The notes beneath the pieces are model-generated. The model did no database searches. It worked only from the letters and a program-made list of their open reading frames with translations, and was not told the origin of the DNA. Made by a program: the position numbers and the translations under genes. A stretch of DNA of 64,000 nt from Litoditis marina (lineage: Eukaryota; Nematoda; Chromadorea; Rhabditida; Rhabditidae): NCBI GenBank assembly GCA_964036275.1, contig OZ038436.1, positions 62,001 through 126,000 on the forward strand. The letters run 5' to 3'. How positions within the stretch are numbered: position 1 is the stretch's first letter; each line of letters starts with the position of its first letter. Below are positions 44,201 through 55,700 of the stretch, one piece after another.

Positions 44201-46738
44201 TTAAGAAATGTTACAAAGTGTTTTTTTTACAACAGATTTGTGCTATGCTCTGCTACTCTTGTACAAACTCTCATATTTGTCGTCAAATGCTCTCTAAAAG
44301 GCTGTCAAGTTTGACATGGTCACTTTCTAAACAGCATTAACTTGAGTGAAATTACTAAAAGAACTTTTATCTTTGTCGAAATGTAATCGGAATCAGAATG
44401 CATTCTTCGGCATTCTGATATCATAAAGAGTCGTTCAGTCTACGTCGCGTCGGGGGTTCTTCAGTTCTCCACAAGTAGTTCTGAGGGAAAAACAAAGAAA
44501 CAAAAAAGAGAAATCGTGGCCGGAATGCGATCCGAGTCAATAATCAATCAATACGCATACAAGTTAATAATCAATTCTAATCAATTCGATCAATTCTAAT
44601 CAATTCGATCAATAATCATTTTGATCCGAGTCAATAATCAATTCTCTAGGTGCGCGTGCTGTTCTTCAAGGCCCTCCACACGGTGATTGAGCGGAATCTG
44701 AGCAAGACGGGCGTCGTTCGACTGGGCAAATGGTTCACGAAACCGTTGCGGCTGCCCCTTCCCGGCAGACAACATCTCATCTCACAGTCAGTTGACACTT
44801 TCTACTTTGTACTTTGATCTTTGATCTTGCTGTAGTTTGGAATATATATGTTTCAAATTGGAAATCTCCATTCCGCCCGAAAACATCTCATCTCACAGTC
44901 AATTGACTTTGTACTTTGATCGCATACACCAGTAAGGTTCAACTATTCGACAACAAGGAGTCCGTTCTTGGGTTCAAACACGTTAAAATTAATGGTTTTA
45001 CATCAGAAATAGACAATTTTTCATCGTTTCTGGCGAAAAAGTGGCATAGGTGGGATAGTGTCGGTTTTAAAGTATGAACAGTTAGACATCCCCTTCACAG
45101 AAAAAGCGAAAATTCATAGGCCCCTCTAGGTAATTACCGAATTAAACCAGGAATGTTGGAAAAGTTATGGGTCCTCGCGGTCCCTCCTAACCCAGTTAAC
45201 GGCAAAGTTAAGGATCTTCCGGTCAGATAATCGGGGTATCACACCTATGAAAAGTGGCCCGTTTTTCATGACTCGGTCAGTTTTGTGTGTTCTGTATATT
45301 TCAAACTGGAAAGAGTTATGCAATACTAGTCTTCGCTCCTGGTTCTTTTAGATAGCACTGATGTAAACGAAACATTTCTCTATTTTTATATTCCCGGTTT
45401 TCAGTTACGTGATGGCCTTCAATCTGCAGTTCTTTGTGCATGGTGGAAATACAGTATGTATGACGTTGAATGCACAGAGACAGCCCACGCTGCTGCGGTT
45501 ATCGAAAAGGTACGTATTGATTTTTTGATGTTCATAGTTAAACTCTAGTGTCTATTTTTTCTGTACGAGGAGTACTGTAGGTATGAGTGCAAAGTGCTGC
45601 ACATTTTCTGCCCCATGCACTGCAGTATGTATTATCATACTGTAAAATGTTTAGCCAGGCGTGTAAACTCAAACCCAGGTAAACTTGATGAATGACATTT
45701 CCCAATTTTTCATATTGTACATAATCGTATTAAAACTTGTAGATATTTAATAATTCTCTATAACTTTTGTTTACTAAACTTGATTTATCCATAAATACTT
45801 ACTTTAATTAGAGGTCACAGTAGTTTCGGGCTTTGGGTAAGTGAAATAGGTATTTTCACTTTTTGGGTGATCTGTGATCAAATTAGTAGACGAGAATGGT
45901 AATTTCTCGAATTCCAGGCACCTAGAGTGCAACCGTCGTGTTCAAGTGGTGTTGGGTCCGTGGTCCCTTCGCGCAGTTCTCCTGCCAACATCCGAGTGCG
46001 GTGATGCGGCCAGAAATCAGGTACACATTTGAGCGATATCGATTTTTAGTGGTTTGGCATGTATTATTTAAGGACTGAAGTAAATTTTTCAGAGTTCAGT
46101 TTTTTGTTCTAGAACAAAGTGAATGTGCTTCCAATTTCCAATGCAAAGGAATGGATAGACTAGTATAGTGGGATTTATTATTTGTTCTAAAACAGACATA
46201 AAAACACTTTGTTGATCGCATATCCTTATTGTCTATTACTGTGTTCATAATTTGTTCTGTGTTTCAGATGAATGGCGATCGTCAATGGGAGGAATGGAAG
46301 GAGTTTGTGGCGGTTGAACACGAGGCGGAAAAGAATGACGATGAAAAGGTAATGTTTTGGTCTTTGTGAAAATGTTTTATTTGATGAATATTTATGTGTT
46401 TTCAACCAACTGTGGAAAATCTATTCTTGCCTTTTCTATTTTTAGTATTCCGTTGTTCGCAGGAGATTTTCACCTTTTCACGTGTTCGCACGTAAACAAA
46501 TGAATCAATAGCTAGTTGTATCACGTGTTCGCACGTAAACCAATGAATCAATGATTGGGCTTGTAGGAGGAAGGTATCGCCCGCATGGTGACGATAGAAA
46601 TAGACGGAATCCGTATGATGTACCCCTCGGGACTGGTCTGTGTCACCCTGGAAGACGATTCGATTGCACAGAAGTTAGTCGAGGACGAGAATGCCACGCC
46701 GCCCGGACATCCAGATATGACCCCCGACGAACTTGTTG
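41277..46738 (+). CDS. MED13: MED13: N-terminal domain exons (1-10)
   Basis: About residues 1-326. Conserved blocks in order: [87 protein letters not shown] and [15 protein letters not shown]. These match the family's N-terminal region exon for exon. In yeast and human this region forms the contact with the rest of the kinase module, and its MID/PIWI-like C-terminal half (not in the window) completes an Argonaute-like fold. Residues [11 protein letters not shown] at 304-314 lie near where vertebrate MED13 has its Fbw7 phosphodegron, but do not clearly match it. Confidence 0.95.
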
Positions 46739-49700
46739 GTAAGTGTCATAGATGCGATACTCCGGTTATCTGACCAAGGGATCCTTAACTTTTGCTTCAA
46801 CTGGGCTGGGGGAACTTATGACATTCCCAATAATTCTGGTTTTATTGGGTAATTACATAGGGCGACCAATAACTTTTATTTGTTTCTATGGAGAGGATGT
46901 TTAACTGTTCAAACCCTCAAACCGACACTATCCCATCTATGGTAAGTGTAGGTGCATAGGTGAAAAGTCGCGGGCCTAAAAGGTTCCTTTTAGGTCCGCG
47001 ATTTTCGTAGCCGACATCAACCTATTAGGGCCTACTAGGAGCGCTTAGGGTAACATTTTTCGTCTCAAATACTGGATTAAATATGTTTGTCTTGCTCACC
47101 CTTGTGTATATACTCAAGAAATGTGAAAAAAAAACATGGATTAGTGCAACATAGTTGCAATCAAAATTAAAAACAATGAAAAAGCTAGGTCGATATCGAA
47201 ATCGCGGCCCTTTTAGGGCCTCTTGGGCCCGCGTTTGAGAAATCACCTGAAATTCCCCTTTTAGGGGCTAATAGTCCCTTGACATTTCACCTGAGTTGGA
47301 GGGGGAGCTCAGAACGATTGGCGCCAATTTTCTTCGATTGGCCAGCTACAAAAGCGAGAGAGTGTGCAGGTCAATGAGGCTTCAGACATCTGGGTCTCTC
47401 TGACCTGCACACTCTCTCGCTCAGCCAATATAAAAGTGGCTGGCCAATTGGCTGGAAATTGTCTGAGAGATACTAACTACATTTATGGCTCAATAGAATT
47501 GTGACAAAAGCGAGCTGGTTTGAAAGAAAGCTTTTTGTTTGGTTGTTCGTGGTTTAATCCGAAACTATAGGACTGTAACGGAGATTTTGATGAACGTGTT
47601 GGCTGGGAGTATGCTTACGTTCCACTAGACTAACATTTTGGAGACCTTTACCCTATTACCAATGATCCGAAATCGAGTTTGCGTTATTGAAGAAAGGGTT
47701 TCCGTTTGTTGGATAATCAGACCGTACTAGGGTTTCCGTAGCAATGACATTCCTATGAGTTCATAGCATTTTTCTCTCCCTTTTCTCTAAACAAAGAGAA
47801 AAGAGAGGTTCTCTGAAAGGTTTCCCAAATATATATATTTCTTGAAGAACATTCAACTGACTTACGTATTGTGTTGTTCCAGCCAGCGACGGATCCCGTC
47901 GCAACCCGCTTCTGGTCTCCAATATGAACGGGGCCGTCCATCTACAGGGAGTCCTTCAGAATGCTCATCTGGGGAGGAGGCTGGTACCAGCTAGTACCCC
48001 CGGGGACACCTTCAGGGAACCGTTCCCAGTACAGGCTGATGAGGACACCAAGTGAGATGGGGTTAATTGGGAATAGGCTCATTCATTCTTAGGCCGAGTC
48101 TTACCGTATACCATGTTTGGCTAGTTTGTAGGGTTCAGGTGGGTAAGGGTACCAAGTGACGCTTAGTGGGTTATAGTCTCATTCATTCCGAGAAGGACAT
48201 CCACAGTATGCTATATTTGGCTGCTTTGTAGGGTCTCACACATCTTTTAACTTTACTGGACAAACCCATGACCCCATTTACGTTGCGAACATCTTCAATC
48301 CTGTAGATCATTTCCTTTCCAGATGGAATTTCGTCGATCCCGGCCGTGCGGATGTCTGTTCCTGTTCCTCGTGTCGTTTCCAGCCGCCCATTGGATTCCA
48401 AGGTCACTTTTGCATTTATTGACTTTCTACAGGCTCGAGAAACACTACTAAATTCACCCCTATCTTGTAATTTTGGGTGAGCAACCGGATGAGCCGACGG
48501 TCGTACTATTTTTGCGCCCAGAACGAGAAAAGTTGTTTATTGTTGGTGCAAAAAACGTGCTCCAATGTGAAAACTGACTATTTTTGGTCGAATAGCCGCA
48601 TCTTACGGGTGTATGAATTCCCCCATTTGGGATAAGATTACGATATCGTCCACAATCCGTTTCAACTGGTGGTTTCAGGTGAGAAACCGGATGAGCCGGC
48701 TGTCTCGTGTCCACTGGCCCTTCCCCTCCCGGTCCTGAATCCGGCATTTGCCGGCCAGAAACGGACAAATCCTGCCCTCGTGGCTCTCAGGCGACAGAGC
48801 CGCAGGAAAACACAGTGCGTTTCGACTTTCATTTTTATTCAGGAAAAATTCAAACAAAGCATTGTAATGAAATTATTACAACCTAGAACAAGCGGTGTAC
48901 AATGATTTTGAAAGTCCTGATCAATAACAAACAACTTCAGCACGTAATCGTGAACTAGGCATATATCTAATTTTGGGAGACCTTGTCGTGTTATTTTCCA
49001 TTTTAGTTTTCGTTGGCGGGGTAGGCGATACATAATAATGTGTTTTCTTTCAGACATTCGTACCATCGTCGCTGGGCGGTGGGTGGCGGCGCGTCGCGTG
49101 CGCCCTCCCCCATAAGCGAGGCGGAGAGTGAGATGTCCAGTGACGAGGATCGCCTTCCCAAATGGGCTCAGCTGGGCAGAGACGCAGAGTCAACAACCAC
49201 AACACCGACAAGGGTCTACAGTACCGACATATACTGTAGTGCCGATGATGCGGCGTGAGTTGTCTGGCAAGTATTGTAGTCTGTAGAGGACTATGGTCGA
49301 AACAACATACACCAGCAAATTTTGGACAATTGTAATCGCGATTTACGATTCTAATTTGGCTCGGCTAATTCAGATTTCATACAAAGTCGTGAAAATGTAT
49401 ACGTATAAGAAGCCAAAAGTGGCTCGATTCGAAGAGTGGTGAAGAGTTTCATAACCACTGCTATTGTGTTTACCTGTGACAAGGCAAAACGATATTTTAT
49501 GTTACCTTTCTCTCTTTGTTGACAGTTTAATGGAATCTTTTGTTCAGAACCCACTACTACGGAGTGGCTTCCCCTGCCAATTCCAGTGATGACGAGAACC
49601 TGCAGTGCAGTCCATTCACACCCATTAAGGTCGGTTTTAAAAGAACTAGTTAGAAAAAACGTTTAACAATGTAATAAGTACATATACCACCAGGGCCTCT

Positions 49701-52700
49701 CATAAAGGGGGGAGTCGCGAACAAATCCTTGTAAAAAGTAGGGGTCGCGAGCTGTTAACTAACGATTTTTATTCAAAAACACCTATAATCGTACGGAAAT
49801 TAGTTGAATGTCGCTGTTTTGGGGGGTCGCGACACGAGAAAACCAGGAGGGGTCGCGAAAATTTTGAAGGACTAAGAGGCCCTTGGCGGTGTATGAATAA
49901 GTAGAATGGTGACCAATGTCAAAGAACTGCAAACAAAACCCTGGCGATTTCTGGGGTTCGTCCAGTATATTAAAAGTGGTCTGACACAAACCGCATCTCG
50001 TGCGTTGCGCTCCACGGCTAATTTTATCGCTCCAATGAACATTTGCTATGGAAATTATTTGAATGTTTTGTGCATCATTCAATCACAATTCATTAGCGGA
50101 GATTGGAAGATTTTGTTTTTTGGGGCGTATTCGCGTTGGAGCGAATGAACTAACCATGGAGCGCAAGGAACGACATCTGGTTCCTAGCAGGCCATCTTTA
50201 ATATTATATCATCGTACTCCCCGAAGTGATCCTTGATTTTTTTATTCGTGAGATTTTGGTAAATGTTAGTCAGATTTCGATAAATTTCCTCTATTATTAT
50301 TATTATTATCATTACTTCAGGTGATATCCCCCTGTCACGATTGTCATTGGCCGAGTGCAGACGCCGAACAAATATCCGAGGCGACTTTCAATGAAATATT
50401 CCAGCCGGGAAGGTTGGTTGTAATCAAAATTAACTAAAACAAACATGTTTTAATGGAGAAAACATCATTTTTATGTAAATTTTTCAAACAAGCCAAATGA
50501 TTCTGTTCTGACTGTGAATTTTGGTAGATTAAAGCCAATAGCCTCAAAGAGAGACGATTATGTAGTCCAATTCCAACGCTCCAGTTCTTCAAACTGCAAA
50601 AATGTCGCAATCGCAGGTCGAAGGACCGATGCGCCGGGATTGGTCGTCATGTTTCATAAAAAGTAACCCAAATGTTTCAAAAGTTGCGAAAAAATCCAAT
50701 AACCTATATTAAACCACTCACATGTTTCAGCTGTTCCCGCGTGCCGCCGACGGCCTGTCAGGAGGACCGTGCCAAGGACTACGACTACTACTACAATCCG
50801 ACGTTGCGGGAAGACCCGCTCTACATGTCCTATCATAGTAGAAGGTGCGTTGTCTTGCTGATTTTTAGATTTTGTTGTACAATAGTAGACGTTTTCTGCT
50901 GTTTGGCGAACACGTCGCAATTGAATAGAGTTGGAGTGTGGGTGGTCAGTATAATCGGTTCAGCAGTGTATAGTAGGTGAGACCGTGCGAGATAATACTA
51001 ATAATAACAACAATAATATGTGATATTAGTATAATAATACAATAATAACTATAATAAAGAAGAAGAATAATTTGTGATGTGTTCAGACACGGTGAGAAGC
51101 GTCACTCGTCCTACCCGCCCACCATCCAGATGCCCTCGAGTCCAGATCAGCCGGGTAGTCAGGAAACGGTACGCCTTTTCTCACTCTGCTGAACCTTCTA
51201 GAACTGCCATACACCGCCAAGGCCTCTTATGGGATAGAGGGTCACGAACAAATTAATGTGAAAAATAGGGGTTTCGAGTTGAAAACTGACACATTTTAAT
51301 ACTCATTTGGCTTTGAAAAAGCGAAATTCAGGTAAAAATTGCTGTTTCGGAGGGGTCGCGGCTCGAAAAAGACATGGGGGCCGCGAGATTTCTAGACCAA
51401 TATGAGACCCTTGGTGATGTATGAGAACTGCAGAGGAAAACCGAACCAACCTTTTTTGTTTCGTGACACTTTATTCCGCTTTACTGAGCTCGGTAAGATG
51501 TATACTAGCGTTACAGGTCGCCAATGTTTTAACTACTCAATATCTCTCATAGTGGAAGATCGTAGAACCTTTTTCGGAGTACCATCCTTATCACAGTGTG
51601 TGTTGTTACTATCCATTTTCGTTGCAGATCCCCGCCACAACCTCCCCGCCGCCGCCCGAATTGGATGAAAGACGTCGAGCAGCCGAGGGAGGAGCAGGGG
51701 GCGTGGCGATGATCAGTCACGTGAAACGGGATCACACGGAGGACACCAACCAGCAGGTGGGTACACGGCTCACGTGATTGTGCACGTGAATTTTCGTAAT
51801 AAATTTCACATTTCAAGTGCCGTTTGATATCATACACCAGTGAAGTGTGACTGGTCGTGGTTCGTTCACGGCTCACGTGATTGTGAACGTAAAGTTTTCT
51901 GAAAAGCTATGTGCAAAATGGGCTATATAACGATAAAATTTGTGTATTCTTGCCACAAAGCACAAAATCTTTTTTTTTCGATACTAAAACCGGTATACGC
52001 GTCACTATTTACGTGTATGTTTTTCATCATACACCAGTCAAGTTTGACTCTTCTGCTGAAACCAACTAGTTTTCTATTTAAGTATGTCAAATCCTATGAT
52101 TTACAGTACTCGTCCTACAACTTTGTTCACGTTTCATTTATTTGTTTCTCAAGGACGATTACTATCCGCGATATCCCAGGGGTTAGCACTAGGGTTGTTA
52201 ATCGAGTTCAAAATTCATGAAAAAGTGGGGGCCCAACGACTGTGAGATTTGTCTTCTGCTGTGCGCCCCTTAGACAGCTACTCTCAAATGGAGCAGCTAC
52301 TGCTACAAAAACCGGAAAATACTTATATACTCAAGTATAACTGTTCATTACAAACATACAAAAGTCGTAAAATACTTTTTCAAACCTGTAAACTAGAATC
52401 TACAAGTCACAGGTGTAAAAGAGAGAACAACTGTTGAATAATATGCCAAGTATTATAGCACCTAGAGTTGAAGGAAGGCCCAAAACTGCAAATCATTGTG
52501 TACAAAACCAGAATCTCTATAGTTGACTACGTTGAGTTAACATCTGTGATTTGTATATTATAGTTTACAGGTTTGAAAAAGTATTTTACGACTTTTGTAT
52601 GTTTGTACTAATGACCAGCTATACTTGAGTATATAAGTATTTTCCGGTTTTTGTAGCAGTAGCTGCTCCATTTGAGAGTAGCTGTCTAAGGGGCGCACAG

Positions 52701-55700
52701 CAGAAGACAAATCTCACAGTCGTTGGGCCCCCACTTTTTCATGAATTTTTCTCTTTTTGTACACATGCCGTAGGTATGTGGTTTGATCTGTACGGTGCAG
52801 ATAAAATTGTTTTCTTAATGAATGACTTGTCAAGTATTACCATCATTCAGAAACAATATGACGTCAACATTGCAGTTCTGAAAACTTAATTTATCTGCCC
52901 TTTAGAATCCCAGAATACGTCGTATTTGAATGAAGTTTTATCCTGAATTGACCATTTTTAAGAAACTTTTAGCATTCGAAAACATATTTCACGTCAATTT
53001 TCTCAAAAGTTGACGTCATCTGGTCTTCTGAATTCCAGAATAAGTCATATTTAGATAAAGTTTCATCGTTAATATACCATTTTTAAGATATTTTCAGCAT
53101 TTGAAATAATATGTGACGTCAACTTTGCACTTTTCAAAAATGACGTCATCTGGTCTCCAGAATCTCAGAATACGTCACTTTTAGATTGAGTTTCACCGTT
53201 AATTGACCCTTTGCCCTTTCTAAGATATTACCATCGTTTAAAAATAGATGTGACGTCAACTTTGCACTTTTCAAAAATGACGTCATCTGGTCTCCAGAAT
53301 CTCAGAATACGTCACTTTTAGATTCAGTTTCTCCGTTAATTGACCCTTTCTAAGATATTACCATCATTTGAAAATATATGTGACGTCAATTTTGCACTTT
53401 TCAAAAATGACGTCATCCGGTCTCCAGAATCCTGAAGGACGTCAGGAATAGAATACTTCATACTCAAATAAAAGTCACGATGGCATCATATTTCAATTTT
53501 CGAGCGAATCGGTAATTGTTACTCTAAGTTACAATACAGTTTGAGTTGTCGACCGGACAGAGAGAGTGAGAGAGCGTGCTAAATGGAGAGACGCAGACAC
53601 TTTCCGAAAAATGTCTATAACTTTGATTAAAACAATTTTTTCTCAATTTGTTTTTGCTCCGCGAGTGTTTGAGTAGGTATCACATGTCTTCCCCAATTTT
53701 CAACGAAATCGGTCGAGAAGAAACCCTTAAACTGGGTTTACTTTTCTTGTCACCACCCACCCACACACACACACACACACACCCACCCACCCACACACGA
53801 CGGAAGTTGGCGCTCTTGATGAAGCGCATGAGGTCATAACTCGGCTCAAACTTAATCAATTTTGTTCAAATTTGGAACATAGTTTGTAAATATGCCATGA
53901 AATACCAACAAATCATAAAAAGTTTTGATTTGCACGTTTGGGCCTTTTTGAGGGTAAACTAAAAAAATGAAAGCGCGCATTAGCCGGACCAAAGACAAAT
54001 CTCGCACAGCGCTTCGCGCTGCGCGCGATTTCGAGTTTTCGAGTTCGACTCGACTCGAAAATTTTCGAGTTTTCTCGAGTCGAGTTTTGAGGGTTTGTGG
54101 ACCCAAAAAGTCCAATTTTCGCGTCCGAAACTTCGATTTTCGAGTTTTCGCGTTCAAAATTTCGAATTTTCGAGTTTTGGAAAATTTCGAGTTTCGGGAA
54201 ATTTCGAGTTTTCGAGTTCGACTCGACTCGAAAATTTTCGAGTTTTTTCGAGTCGAGTTTCGAGTTCGACTTTAACAACCCTAGTTAGCACGTTTCACGT
54301 GTGACGCTCCACTTCCACGTGAAGAGTCTACAATTGACGTTTCACTTGTCTTCTTTCTTTTCCAGAAGGACGAGTACTACCCTAGATGGCGTCGCAGTCG
54401 CCGATCGCGACGACACCAGAATTGGCCGGAAGTGGCCGGACTGAATGTCACGGAGATGGCTAGTCATCACAAGGTCAGTTGAACATATTAGTAACAAAAG
54501 GTTTTACATCAGGGAGAGAAAGTAAGATACGAAATTGTTGTTGGTTCGTCACGGCGAAATCTGGCAAAAGTTAATATCGTACACGATTGATATAGGGAAT
54601 TCATTTCAAGTTTTGAGTTTGTTTGTTTTCGTAGTGTTTTTGGTCTGGAAAGTAGAAGTTTTCCTCAGTCGATTGAAGTGTGGTCATACACCAGTAAGAT
54701 CCGACTGTTCGACAAAAATTAGCCCCTTGTTATATTTAAACACGTTAAAATTAACGAATTTTTATCGAAGTAGACACATTTTCTGGTTTTCGTTTTTTTT
54801 TCTGACTCTTTTGGCATCTTTCTTTACTGTGTAATGAGTGTTGTAATTCAGTTCAGTTTCAGGAGGATGTGTCTACGAAAGTGGCGTCTCTATGTGGATT
54901 CCATGTTCCCGTCTCGAACGATGATTGGCCGGTCGACCATTACGAGGGAGACTCGGAAGAGAACAGGAGCAATGGTCAGTAGAAACATTAGTATAGAATA
55001 GAATAGAATAAATTTATTCGTGATTTAACACGTGACTTCCACATAGTATGTGGCACTCCAAATGAGTAAATGGAGAGGAAAAGTGAAAAGAAAAAGGATA
55101 TGGTTACCCTGTTACGCGCACATAATATTACATGCAATTTAACAGTGCTGGACGACGGCGATTGAAAGTTCACATAAGGTCGAAACAAGTGAGCATTAGC
55201 ATTCCCAAAAATTATACATATGTCATTGAAAAAAACGATTTTTTTTTTAAAGTTTTTACCGAGAATCTGTAACATTACTCCAAAAAGTGGGCATTCATCG
55301 GTCAAAATCGGGTAAAAGTGAGCATCAGTCAACATCGAACTAGGGGGTATGTTACGTATGAGTAGAAATAGGCAAAATGACTGGCCTGTACTTTTACCTT
55401 ACGAAATACGAAAGTTCCATTATCAAGCATAGCGGGTTTTCTCAGTATGTGGCCTTTTCAACTAACCTCATGTGAATGTTTCGTCACCTATATTAAGGCT
55501 GTGCGCATTTTGAATGTCTCGCTATTGCCATCTTATGCCCTAGTTTAAAAAGTGAAAAGAGAGGAGTAGGTTTGTGGTGTGGCTGGTGTTTTGTGAGTCA
55601 ACCGTATGTGAATGTTTCACCTCTCATATAAGTCTTCTTCGATTTGCAGGCGAGCCAGCGTCGTGTTTGTCTTCGCTTCTGCATGCGCCGGCCCCCTTTG

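Larger units (their letters stand above)
52190..54283. mobile_element. 2,094-bp non-autonomous hAT-type transposon in MED13 intron 19
   Basis: Begins TAGGGTTGTTAATCGAG and ends with the inverse TTAACAACCCTA. It is flanked by an exact 8-bp duplication GTTAGCAC (52182-52189 and 54284-54291). Inside are a 190-bp inverted repeat (52211-52400 against 52563-52750), a tandem repeat carrying TGACGTCA, a (CA)n tract (53760-53795) and a terminal block of CGAGTTTTCGAGTTCGACTC repeats. It encodes no transposase. Confidence 0.93.

Noticed and set aside
53852..54304. Overlapping Arg/Ser/Phe-rich frames on both strands
   Set aside because: They come from TCGAGTTTTCGAG repeats at the end of the hAT element.
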